64,000 bases of DNA, from the NCBI GenBank assembly GCA_009777235.1, contig WRMH01000008.1:31924-95923 (forward strand). Reading direction: 5' to 3'. Origin of the DNA: Oscillospiraceae bacterium (lineage in GTDB: Bacteria; Bacillota; Clostridia; Oscillospirales; Oscillospiraceae). Of this stretch, positions 25,702-33,460 are shown one piece after another. A program made the position numbers and the translations under genes. How positions within the stretch are numbered: position 1 is the first letter of the stretch; each line of letters starts with the position of its first letter. The notes beneath the pieces were generated by a model that saw only the letters and a program-made list of their open reading frames with translations, was not told where the DNA came from and searched no databases.

Positions 25702-26742
25702 TCACTCTCCCGATGCGTCTGCTTTCTCTTCCTGCTTGCTTATCAGCGTTTTTTCCACCTCAAAGAACTTGTCAAACGGCGGCCAAACCCAAGACAAGGC
25801 CGCAAGAAACGATATTGAGACTAAAAACAGCAAAACAAGAGGCAGCGCCAATATCGAGTTTGGAAGCTGCGCCACCAACACGACCCAAATCAAACCGCCC
25901 AAAAACGCGCCCATAAAACTGCGCGGAAGGTATGCAAAAGTCATCAGCATACTGTTTTTTAGTATTTGCCACGTTTTTAGGTCTATATAGGCAAAGTGCA
26001 TGAAAACATAAGGCATTATCATAAAAAATACCAGCAATGCCAATAAAGCCAGAATTATCCATGTAAATCCGCCCGTGTAAACCCCCGCGACAAGCTCATA
26101 AAACACCTGACTCCACATGATAAACTGAACATACACAAATGCCGTGCATATCATGCCTATCGGAGCGGCTTGTACAAAATTTTCCTTAAACTTTCGCTTA
26201 AACTCATACCACACATAACTCGGGTCGTCCCTCATCATCTTTGTTATGTAGTATACATAAGCTACCGCAGCCCCGCCGATTGGAAAAGCAAGCAAAAGCG
26301 ATATCAAAAGAAAAAGTATACTAAACCCGTACTGCGCGGCGGCGCTTCGCAAATGGTTGTTTAAGGGATTTTCTATAACAAGCCTAATAATATCGTCCGT
26401 GTTCAAAGACGTTTTATCATCGGGCGCGGATGGGTTTGTCAAAATGATCGCGTCGTCGTTAACTGATGTAACTATATTTAGGGTCTCTTCTATATATACA
26501 CTGTCCCCTACTTCTAACGCAATTGGGTCTACGCCCAAAATAAACGCAAGCACCGACGGCGCCCCAAACAAAAACGCCAATACCGACGGTATAAGAATGG
26601 CGCAAAAAATCAAATTCAGCTTAATAAGGTCGCTAAAATCCCTGATGAGAAGCTCCCCAAAGCGTTTTAGCCCTTTCTTGCGCGGCTGATCTTTCGGCAC
26701 TCCGGGCCCCGGCCTATTAAAATTTCTGCTAAATATACCCAT
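25702..26742 (-). CDS. DUF624 (YesL-like) polytopic membrane protein with an extra domain
   Basis: This 346-residue protein has about six hydrophobic helices. YYITKMMRDDPSYVWYEFKR and KFKENF are the hallmark of DUF624/YesL proteins, which are often encoded beside sugar ABC transporters. Unlike YesL (about 210 residues), it carries an insert of ~75 residues between helices 1 and 2 (LEVGDSVYIEETLNIVTSVN onward) that looks like a small beta-rich extracytoplasmic domain. The next gene upstream is the MsmK-like ABC ATPase. The function of DUF624 proteins is not established. Confidence 0.75.
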   Translation of the reverse strand: MGIFSRNFNRPGPGVPKDQPRKKGLKRFGELLIRDFSDLIKLNLIFCAILIPSVLAFLFGAPSVLAFILGVDPIALEVGDSVYIEETLNIVTSVNDDAIILTNPSAPDDKTSLNTDDIIRLVIENPLNNHLRSAAAQYGFSILFLLISLLLAFPIGGAAVAYVYYITKMMRDDPSYVWYEFKRKFKENFVQAAPIGMICTAFVYVQFIMWSQVFYELVAGVYTGGFTWIILALLALLVFFMIMPYVFMHFAYIDLKTWQILKNSMLMTFAYLPRSFMGAFLGGLIWVVLVAQLPNSILALPLVLLFLVSISFLAALSWVWPPFDKFFEVEKTLISKQEEKADASGE

Positions 26743-26782
26743 ATCTTACTCCCCGATAAATTTTAACAAATTTTAAGGAAAT

Positions 26783-26819
26783 GCCTCGTCAAAACCTACC
26801 GGCGAGGTAATGACGAGGC
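26783..26819 (-). terminator. Hairpin after the ABC ATPase gene
   Basis: A perfect 9-bp stem (GCCTCGTCA / TGACGAGGC) stands 24 bases after the ATPase stop. The following minus-strand sequence is ATTTCC then A/T-rich, so it is an imperfect intrinsic terminator that may only attenuate transcription into the DUF624-like gene. Confidence 0.55.
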
Positions 26820-26842
26820 TTTGCATTTATGTATTCGCGCTT

Positions 26843-27955
26843 TTAGTTTTGGATCGTATTTTCTGTTTCCGTGTCAAACAGGTGGATATTTCTCATATTG
26901 AGGGCAACTTTAATGTCGTCTCCGGTTCTTGATTTTGTGGTCGGAGCAACACGCGCCGTAAGGGTGTTGTCACTATACTTGAGGTATAAATAGACCTCAC
27001 TGCCCATCAGCTCACTGACCTCGACGTGTGTGGATATGATGGCTTCGGGATTTTTCTCCAAGAAGTCGGCATCATCGTAAATGTCTTCGGGCCTGACGCC
27101 AAACTTGACGGGCTTGCCGACATAATCTTTAAGCACATCGTCTTTTGCCTTGTCATTCGGGATATAGAGCTTGTCACTTTCTACTTGCAGATAATATCCT
27201 TTTGAGTCTTTGCCCAAGTTTGCGTCAATAAAGTTCATTTGCGGACTGCCGATGAATCCCGCGACAAAAACGTTGCACGGCATGTCATACAGATTTTGCG
27301 GCGTGTCAACCTGCTGCACGACAGCATGGTTCATAACAACAATGCGGTCGCCCATCGTCATAGCTTCTGTCTGGTCGTGTGTGACGTAGACAAACGTGGT
27401 CTCGAGTTTGTTGTGCAGCTTGATCAGCTCCGTGCGCATTGATGTGCGGAGCTTGGCATCCAAGTTTGAAAGCGGCTCGTCCAATAGGAACACAGCCGGG
27501 TTGCGAACCATTGCCCGTCCGAGCGCGACACGTTGACGCTGTCCGCCGGAAAGCGCTTTGGGCTTTCTGCTCAGAAGATGCTCAATGTCGAGAATCTTTG
27601 CCGCTTCGTGCACTCGGCGGTCAATCTCGGCTTTGGGCGTTCTGGCAAGTTTGAGCGCAAATGCCATGTTTTTGTAGACCGACATATGCGGATAGAGAGC
27701 ATAATTCTGAAATACCATAGCAATATCACGGTTTTTCGGTGGTACATCATTGACCAATTTATCTCCGATGTAAAGCTCGCCCTTTGTGATTTCTTCCAGT
27801 CCCGCAATCATTCTAAGCATGGTTGACTTGCCGCAACCGGAAGGCCCGACTAAAATAACAAATTCTTTATCGGGGATTTCAAGGTTACAATCGTCAACTG
27901 CGAGAACGTCTCCCGGGTATATTTTGGTAATGCCTCTTATTGATATGCTTGCCAT
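26843..27955 (-). CDS. msmK: Sugar ABC transporter ATPase, MsmK/UgpC type
   Basis: This is a 370-residue ATP-binding subunit of the CUT1 family. It carries Walker A GPSGCGKST, Q-loop VFQNYALYPHMSV, signature LSGGQRQRVALGRA, Walker B VFLLDEPLSNLDAKLR and the switch His in YVTHDQTEAMTMG. The C-terminal ~130 residues form the regulatory OB-fold typical of MsmK, UgpC and MalK. I chose the ATG at 27955, seven bases after GGAGGG. No permease lies beside it. In Gram-positive bacteria such ATPases serve several importers, so it probably energises the permeases at 55-57 kb. Confidence 0.9.
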   Translation of the reverse strand: MASISIRGITKIYPGDVLAVDDCNLEIPDKEFVILVGPSGCGKSTMLRMIAGLEEITKGELYIGDKLVNDVPPKNRDIAMVFQNYALYPHMSVYKNMAFALKLARTPKAEIDRRVHEAAKILDIEHLLSRKPKALSGGQRQRVALGRAMVRNPAVFLLDEPLSNLDAKLRTSMRTELIKLHNKLETTFVYVTHDQTEAMTMGDRIVVMNHAVVQQVDTPQNLYDMPCNVFVAGFIGSPQMNFIDANLGKDSKGYYLQVESDKLYIPNDKAKDDVLKDYVGKPVKFGVRPEDIYDDADFLEKNPEAIISTHVEVSELMGSEVYLYLKYSDNTLTARVAPTTKSRTGDDIKVALNMRNIHLFDTETENTIQN

Positions 27956-27996
27956 GTATTTTCCCTCCATGAAGCTTTTTGTTGTATTACTTAACT

Positions 27997-28024
27997 ATTT
28001 TAACAGTTTTTATCCCTTAGTCAA
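27997..28024 (-). promoter_or_regulatory. Promoter of the msmK-like gene
   Basis: TTGACT and TAAAAT are separated by 16 bases on the minus strand, about 42 bases before the ATG. The TTGACT lies at 28019-28024. Confidence 0.6.
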
Positions 28025-28066
28025 GTAAAATATTGATATTTCCGACGTTTTTTATAATATTTTTCT

Positions 28067-29257
28067 TTAGTGGTGAAATAGGCGCATGTCGGTAAAGGCC
28101 ATAACCATATTATATTTGTCACATATTTCAATGACATTGCCGTCTCTGATCGAACCTCCGGGCTGCGCGATGTACAAAACTCCGGAGCATTTTGCGCGTT
28201 CTATGTTGTCGCCAAACGGGAAAAACGCGTCGCTTCCGAGCGCGACACCCTTTATCCCGGCTATCCATTTTTCGCGCTCCTCGCGCAAAAAATCTCTCGG
28301 CTTTTCTGTAAAGAGCGTTTGCCATGCTCCCTCTCTTAGCATTTTGCTTGCGCTTTTTTCGGACGCTTCGTCGCCCGATATGTAAATGTCAATCACGTTG
28401 TCGCGCACCGGCCTTGCCACTTCATTTTTAAACGGCAAATTGATAACGTCGGGATGATGGCGCAAAAACCACTTGTCGGCCTTGCTTCCGGCAAGCCCGG
28501 TGCAATGAATCCGGCTTTGCTGCCCTGCCCCCACGCCAATAGCCTGTCCTCCGACAGCATAACACACAGAATTTGATTGCGTGTATTTTAAAGTTATAAG
28601 CGCGACGAGAAGATCGAGCTTTGCGCTCTCCGGCAGTATTTTGTTTTCGGTGACAATATTATCAAATAGCGCATTGGTTATCTTTACGTCATTGCGTCCC
28701 TGCTCAAATGTTATTCCATAAACGTCTTTAAGCTCCTGAGGGCGCGGCGCATAGTTCGGGTCTATTTCAACAATGCCGTATCCGCCCTTGCGTTTCTTTT
28801 TGAGTATACGAAGCGCGGCATCTGTATATCCCGGCGCGATGATTCCGTCGGATACTTCGGGCGCGATTATGCTTGCCGTTTCCTCATCGCATATATCCGA
28901 CAGCGCCGCCCAATCGCCGTATGAGCACACCCTATCCGCCCCGCGCGCTCTGGCATACGCCACTGCCAGCGGAGACAGCGGCATATTCGCCACAAAAAAC
29001 ATCTTCTCTTCAATTTCGCTAAGAGGCAGTCCTATGGCCGCTCCGGCAGGCGATACATGCTTAAATGACGCCGCCGCGGGATGTCCGGTCGCCTCGTGCA
29101 ATTCACGCACGAGCTGATATCCGTTTAGCGCGTCAAGAAAATTTATAAATCCCGGATTGCCGTTTAGTATTTTGACGGGCAGCTTTCCCTTTTTCATGAA
29201 TATACGCGCCGGTTTTTGGTTTGGATTGCATCCGTATTTAAGTTTATATTCCTTCAT
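28067..29257 (-). CDS. Stand-alone AICAR transformylase (PurH C-terminal-type)
   Basis: This 396-residue phosphoribosylaminoimidazolecarboxamide formyltransferase performs the penultimate step of IMP synthesis. It lacks the N-terminal IMP cyclohydrolase domain of bifunctional PurH. KYGCNPNQKPARIF, AASFKHVSPAGAAIG (with the catalytic Lys-His pair), TLKYTQSNSVCYA, GAGQQSRIHC and ALGSDAFFPFGDNI are recognisable. I chose the ATG at 29257, with GGGGAG five bases upstream. The missing cyclohydrolase is supplied by the PurO-type gene immediately upstream in the same orientation. Confidence 0.92.
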   Translation of the reverse strand: MKEYKLKYGCNPNQKPARIFMKKGKLPVKILNGNPGFINFLDALNGYQLVRELHEATGHPAAASFKHVSPAGAAIGLPLSEIEEKMFFVANMPLSPLAVAYARARGADRVCSYGDWAALSDICDEETASIIAPEVSDGIIAPGYTDAALRILKKKRKGGYGIVEIDPNYAPRPQELKDVYGITFEQGRNDVKITNALFDNIVTENKILPESAKLDLLVALITLKYTQSNSVCYAVGGQAIGVGAGQQSRIHCTGLAGSKADKWFLRHHPDVINLPFKNEVARPVRDNVIDIYISGDEASEKSASKMLREGAWQTLFTEKPRDFLREEREKWIAGIKGVALGSDAFFPFGDNIERAKCSGVLYIAQPGGSIRDGNVIEICDKYNMVMAFTDMRLFHH

Positions 29258-29317
29258 ATTCACTCCCCTTTTTTAACAAAATCATAAGTCTCCCACTTCT
29301 ATAAATGGTGAGTTACA

Positions 29318-29366
29318 TTATAGCCAAAATCAGTGGTGAGTACAAGCTTCAACTGATTTTGTTAAA
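29318..29366 (-). promoter_or_regulatory. Copy 1 of a 49-bp repeat carrying the promoter of the AICAR transformylase gene
   Basis: It matches 59087-59135 at 47 of 49 positions. On the minus strand it contains TTGTAC and TATAA(T) 17 bases apart (29345-29317), about 60 bases before the gene start. AAAATCAG/CTGATTTT arms flank the -35 region like an operator. Confidence 0.65.
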
Positions 29367-29368
29367 AA

Positions 29369-29455
29369 CATCACGCGCTTTGCGTGTGATGCAAACGCGT
29401 AGCGTTTGTGAGCCGAGCCGAATTCATTTCGGCGAAGGCGATATATTAAATTGAC
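29369..29455. repeat. Hairpin pair and dispersed repeat between the two purine genes
   Basis: Hairpins at 29369-29391 (10-bp stem, one wobble, TTT loop) and 29392-29408 (7-bp stem, GTA loop) are followed by GAGCCGAGCCGAATTC and then GATATATTAAATTGAC (29440-29455). Parts of this unit recur at 33170-33200 and, inverted, at 41123-41162, so it is a dispersed palindromic element. Confidence 0.65.
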
Positions 29456-29486
29456 TTCATACTGCATAATTCATAATTTCATTGCA

Positions 29487-30206
29487 CTAAGTGTGTTTAT
29501 TGATTATCAGCTCTTCTATTTCGCCCGTTTCTTTGCGCATTGAGCGAGCATATAACGAAACCTTATTGTTTTCATCTAAAACATTCCAGACTTTGTTTGC
29601 AAAGCCCTCCAAATCATTAAATCCCGTCAGGTCAATAGGTACGGGTTCACCGCAAAATGGCGGCAGCGGCGATCCGTCAGTTTCATATGTCGAAATAAAA
29701 TGCCCGAGTCCCGGCTGCGGCAAATCATAGCAATAGAAAAACCTTTCACAGCATATATCTTTTTGCTCCTGCGCCTTTAATATTGAAAGCATATACCCGC
29801 CGCCCGGGAACAAAACACCGGATATGCGCGGAGTATAGTTTGGCGCGTCGGGTTCATATTTGCGGGTCATCAACGCTTCAACCGGAGATTTGCCCTGCGC
29901 TAGCAAATCTCTTATAGTATCTGTCTGGTCGCCGTTTGTGACAACGGTTAAAACGCCGCCATCAGTTTTGACGCTGCGTAAAGGGTGATATATAACAAGG
30001 CTCGGGTCTGTCAGTTTTGACTCGTCATGCGCGGCTGTCCTGATACCGTCGCTTGTTTTTTCAAAAATGCGATTGCGGCTGTTTTCACTGCGCCCCATAA
30101 TAAAGTATATGATTATCATGTGCTTGCCCGCGCCGTCCATGCCGATAATAATACCGCGCCCCGGATATGGATTGTCCCGCAGCAGTTTTTCAATATCTCG
30201 CCTCAT
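29487..30206 (-). CDS. IMP cyclohydrolase, PurO-like family
   Basis: This 239-residue enzyme belongs to the archaeal-type IMP cyclohydrolase family, which closes the purine ring (FAICAR to IMP). The N-terminal YPGRGIIIGMDGAGKHMIII and YFIMGRSENSRNRIFE are diagnostic. The YEPDAPNYTPRISGV and LPQPGLGHFISTYETDGSPL segments also fit. It replaces the missing N-terminal domain of PurH in this organism. The ATG lies near the divergent pyrK promoter, and it is probably transcribed with the transformylase gene or from its own start. Confidence 0.88.
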   Translation of the reverse strand: MRRDIEKLLRDNPYPGRGIIIGMDGAGKHMIIIYFIMGRSENSRNRIFEKTSDGIRTAAHDESKLTDPSLVIYHPLRSVKTDGGVLTVVTNGDQTDTIRDLLAQGKSPVEALMTRKYEPDAPNYTPRISGVLFPGGGYMLSILKAQEQKDICCERFFYCYDLPQPGLGHFISTYETDGSPLPPFCGEPVPIDLTGFNDLEGFANKVWNVLDENNKVSLYARSMRKETGEIEELIINKHT

Positions 30207-30265
30207 TATATAAACCCCTTTTTGAAATGTACATCATTATATCACATAATATATTGTTCTTATAG

Positions 30266-30294
30266 TTGAAAATTAACATCAGCTATTATATAAT
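30266..30294 (+). promoter_or_regulatory. Promoter of pyrK predicting a leaderless transcript
   Basis: TTGAAA (30266-30271) and a consensus TATAAT (30289-30294) are 17 bases apart. The ATG of pyrK is at 30302, seven bases after the -10 box, so the predicted transcription start falls at or next to the ATG. There is no ribosome binding site in front of it. Confidence 0.75.
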
Positions 30295-30301
30295 AACATT
30301 C

Positions 30302-31090
30302 ATGACAGATGTGCATATATGTAAAATAGAAAGCAAAATCAAACTCATCGATGATGTATATCTGATTACCGTCGATAATGAAAACTTGGCCGAAAATGCG
30401 CGCCCCGGTCGTTTTTTGCATATCAAATGCGGGAGCGAACGGCTGCTGCGCCGCCCTATCAGCATTTTCAACACGGAAAACTCAAAAACAAGTTTTGTCT
30501 TTGACATCAGGGGCGACGGCACTCGCTGGCTGTCCGAACGCATACCCGGAGAGAGTCTTGATATTTTAGGGTCGCTTGGCAATGGGTTTGATATTTGCGG
30601 CTTAAATAAATTAAACCGCGACGCCAAAGTTATCGTGGTGGGCGGAGGTCTCGGCATACCGCCGCTTTTCTATGCCGCAAATGACATTGTATCACGCGGC
30701 GGCCGCGTGACGTCAATTCTCGGCTTTCGCGACAAAAAAAAGGTTATGTTGGAGCATTTTTTCGCTAAAATATGCGATGAAGTCACAATAACTACCGAAG
30801 ACGGCAGCTTGGGGATTTTGGGTTTGGCGACAAAACCGCTCGAGCGTCTGCTAATAAACGGCGGCTTTGATACAGTCTTGTCCTGCGGGCCGCTTCCCAT
30901 GCTAAAATCGGTCGCCGCTCTTTGCGCGGAGCACAATACCCCATGCTTAGTATCGCTCGAAGAGCGCATGGCTTGCGGAGTCGGAGCTTGCCTTGTATGC
31001 GCTTGCGCTACAAAGATAGACGGCATACAGGATATGAGCCGCGTTTGTGCCGACGGCCCGGTATTTCATGCAAGCGATATTATTTGGTAA
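30302..31090 (+). CDS. pyrK: Dihydroorotate dehydrogenase electron-transfer subunit
   Basis: This is the FAD and 2Fe-2S subunit that lets class 1B dihydroorotate dehydrogenase use NAD+. It has 262 residues. The FAD-binding RRPISIFN, the nucleotide-binding VVGGGLGIPPLFYA and the C-terminal 2Fe-2S ligands in MACGVGACLVCACATK plus the later Cys in SRVCADGP are all present. I chose the ATG at 30302; the upstream in-frame TTG at 30266 is the -35 box. It is followed after 80 bases by pyrD. Confidence 0.92.
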   Translation: MTDVHICKIESKIKLIDDVYLITVDNENLAENARPGRFLHIKCGSERLLRRPISIFNTENSKTSFVFDIRGDGTRWLSERIPGESLDILGSLGNGFDICGLNKLNRDAKVIVVGGGLGIPPLFYAANDIVSRGGRVTSILGFRDKKKVMLEHFFAKICDEVTITTEDGSLGILGLATKPLERLLINGGFDTVLSCGPLPMLKSVAALCAEHNTPCLVSLEERMACGVGACLVCACATKIDGIQDMSRVCADGPVFHASDIIW

Positions 31091-31170
31091 AGCACGGCGC
31101 GGCGGCATTTCGCGTTTGCGGCGCGGCTATCTATAGCACCCGTTATATAACATTACAAGGGATTATAATT

Positions 31171-32079
31171 ATGAGCCTTAGCGTAGATTTTGCAGGAATA
31201 ACTTTCAAAAACCCGATCGTCGCGGCGTCCGGGACATTTGGCTTTGGCCGGGAATATGCCGAGTTTTACGATTTATCAAAACTCGGCGGCATATGCGTAA
31301 AAGGTCTCACCTTAGAGCCAAGACTCGGCAATGACCCGCCGCGCATCGCGCAGTCTCCTATGGGCATTTTAAACAGCGTAGGGCTTCAAAATCCGGGCGT
31401 TGACGCTTTTATTCAAAATGAACTGCCGTTCTTACGGGAATACCATACGGTTGTCATCGCAAATATCTCCGGCAACACTATCGGCGAGTACGCGAGTATG
31501 GCGCAAAAACTATCAGAGGCGGGCGTTGACATCATCGAAGTCAATGTTTCCTGCCCAAATGTAAAAGACGGCGGAATTGCGTTCGGCACGTCGCCGGACA
31601 GCGTTGCCTCGGTCACGGAAGCTGTGGTACGCAAAGCCACTGTGCCTGTCATTTTGAAGCTCTCGCCAAATGTTACCGACATTGCGAATATCGCAAAAGC
31701 CGCCGAATCCGCCGGAGCCGACGCGCTCTCGCTCATCAATACGCTTATAGGCATGAGGATAGATACAAAAACACGTAAACCCATACTTAAAAATAACATC
31801 GGCGGATTATCCGGCCCCGCTGTCTTTCCCATTGCCGTCAGAATGGTATGGCAAGCGGCGGCGGCGGTAAAGATACCGATTCTTGGCATGGGCGGTGTGG
31901 TCACGCTAAACGATACAATTGAAATGATGCTTGCCGGGGCCTCTCTCGTAGGCGTCGGCACGGCTTGTTTTGATGACCCGTATGCCCCTGTCAAAATCAT
32001 TGACGGGCTTTTAGAATATTTATCGCTAAATAAGATTGACAGCATTAAAGATATTACAGGGAAGGTTATACTAAATTGA
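31171..32079 (+). CDS. pyrD: Dihydroorotate dehydrogenase, class 1B catalytic subunit
   Basis: This 302-residue FMN enzyme oxidises dihydroorotate to orotate in pyrimidine synthesis. The TIM-barrel motifs include IVAASGTFGFGREY, GICVKGLTLEPRLGN, VEVNVSCPN-type EVNVSCPNVKDGG with the class 1 catalytic Cys, and IPILGMGGV. The ATG at 31171 has AAGGGA eight bases upstream; the longer open frame reaches back into pyrK. The stop overlaps the TTG of the next gene. The pair pyrK-pyrD is the classic Gram-positive arrangement. Confidence 0.95.
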   Translation: MSLSVDFAGITFKNPIVAASGTFGFGREYAEFYDLSKLGGICVKGLTLEPRLGNDPPRIAQSPMGILNSVGLQNPGVDAFIQNELPFLREYHTVVIANISGNTIGEYASMAQKLSEAGVDIIEVNVSCPNVKDGGIAFGTSPDSVASVTEAVVRKATVPVILKLSPNVTDIANIAKAAESAGADALSLINTLIGMRIDTKTRKPILKNNIGGLSGPAVFPIAVRMVWQAAAAVKIPILGMGGVVTLNDTIEMMLAGASLVGVGTACFDDPYAPVKIIDGLLEYLSLNKIDSIKDITGKVILN

Positions 32080-33143
32080 CAAAAATCTATTTGATAAGAC
32101 ATGCCGAATCTGAGGGGAATGTTTTCCGCCGCGCCCACGGCCATTACAATGGGCTTGTCACGCCAAAAGGCGACAAGCAAATCGAGCTTTTGAAAGAAAG
32201 TTTTAAGGCCAAAGACATCAGCGCGGTATATTCAAGCGACCTTGCCCGCACTATGACTACAGCCTTGGGGATAAGCGTTCCGCGTGAGCTGCAAATAATC
32301 AAGTCAAAAGCTCTGCGCGAAGTTAATTTGGGTGTGTGGGAGGATCGCCCGTGGGGCGATATAGATTTCGGCGACCATGAGATGATCCGAAATTTCAACA
32401 ACGACCCCGCAAACTGGTCTGTCCGGGGCTGCGAACCATTTGAAAAAGTCGGGGAGCGTATTTTTAACTATATCTCGCAAATAGCCGAGATAAACGACGG
32501 CAACACAATTGTCGTGTGCTCTCATGGCTTTGCTATACGCTCGTTTTTGTGTTTGATCCGCGGCATCGCGTCTCATGAGACAAATAAGATACCATATTGC
32601 GACAATACCGCCGTAACCCTCCTGTCGTATGATAAAGGGGTTTTCTCCGTTGACTATGCGGGCGATAACTCGCACCTTGGAACAACTCACAGCACACTCG
32701 AAAGGCAATCTTGGTGGCGGGCAACAGAAAAAGTAAAGCCTGAAAATTTGCGCTTTTTACCGCTAAATAAAGTAGCAAGCGAGTCCCTTATCAGGATTTT
32801 TCAGGCAAAAGCCGGGCGCAGAGCTTATGTAGATGTACAATATGCCGCTTTTCTTTCCGATGAACCGATTGGGATCATCGGGCTCGACACGTTCCGGGAA
32901 GAAACCAAAAAAATAGGTTGGATCAGCTATTTGCACGTCATCCCTCACCGCAGGAACAGCTCATTTGGCACACAGCTTCTCGGTTTGGCAGTCTCGGATT
33001 TTCGAAGGCTCAAAAGAGAAAAGCTCCGCATTGAGCTTACTTCCGGCAGTCCGGGCACAATTTTCATGAGCAAATGCGGTTTTAAAGTGCTCATAACGAC
33101 CGAAACGTATTGCCACATGGAAAAAGAAATAAAAAACTGGTAG
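32076..33143 (+). CDS. Histidine phosphatase fused to a GNAT acetyltransferase
   Basis: This is a 355-residue two-domain protein. Residues 1-~200 are a histidine phosphatase (phosphoglycerate mutase) domain with YLIRHAESEGN (catalytic His), SSDLARTMTTA, a conserved Glu in LREVNLGVWED and the second His in VCSHGFAIRSFL. Residues ~230-350 are a GNAT fold: ISYLHVIPHRRNSSFGTQLL is the acetyl-CoA loop region, followed by FMSKCGFKVL. The start is TTG, overlapping the pyrD stop (TTGA). Substrates cannot be told from sequence; coupling to pyrD suggests co-expression only. Confidence 0.85.
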   Translation: MTKIYLIRHAESEGNVFRRAHGHYNGLVTPKGDKQIELLKESFKAKDISAVYSSDLARTMTTALGISVPRELQIIKSKALREVNLGVWEDRPWGDIDFGDHEMIRNFNNDPANWSVRGCEPFEKVGERIFNYISQIAEINDGNTIVVCSHGFAIRSFLCLIRGIASHETNKIPYCDNTAVTLLSYDKGVFSVDYAGDNSHLGTTHSTLERQSWWRATEKVKPENLRFLPLNKVASESLIRIFQAKAGRRAYVDVQYAAFLSDEPIGIIGLDTFREETKKIGWISYLHVIPHRRNSSFGTQLLGLAVSDFRRLKREKLRIELTSGSPGTIFMSKCGFKVLITTETYCHMEKEIKNW

Positions 33144-33202
33144 AGTTCATTTGCGAGTAATTTCTCAAGTTCATTTGCGAAAGTGATATATTAAATTGAC
33201 CA

Positions 33203-33232
33203 TTGCATTTATTACCGGCTCTGTGGTATGAT
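33203..33232 (+). promoter_or_regulatory. Promoter of the ferredoxin gene
   Basis: TTGCAT and TATGAT are 18 bases apart, 36 bases before the ATG. They lie directly after a copy of the GATATATTAAATTGAC repeat. Confidence 0.6.
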
Positions 33233-33267
33233 GAAACGCGATAAAAAACATTTTTTGGAGGTATATC

Positions 33268-33435
33268 ATGGCTCATACAATTAACGATCAATGTGTGTCT
33301 TGCGGCGTCTGCGTAGGCGAATGTCCGGTTGACGCGATCTCGTCGGGAAGCTCTCAATATGTGATTGATGAGGGCGTGTGCATTGACTGCGGCGCCTGTG
33401 TCGGAGCGTGCCCCGCCGAAGCAATTTCCGGCTAA
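33268..33435 (+). CDS. 2[4Fe-4S] ferredoxin
   Basis: This 55-residue clostridial-type ferredoxin is a low-potential electron carrier. Two cluster motifs are perfect: CVSCGVCVGECPVDAI and CIDCGACVGACPAEAI (CxxCxxCxxxCP). The ATG is preceded by GGAGGT. It has its own promoter and lies between the phosphatase-GNAT gene and rsmI, on the same strand. Confidence 0.95.
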   Translation: MAHTINDQCVSCGVCVGECPVDAISSGSSQYVIDEGVCIDCGACVGACPAEAISG

Positions 33436-33460
33436 TGCCCTCCGGCACTGAACACACTAT

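Noticed and set aside
30266..30301. TTG start of pyrK at 30266
   Set aside because: These bases form the -35 box of a near-consensus promoter; the family N-terminus fits the ATG at 30302.
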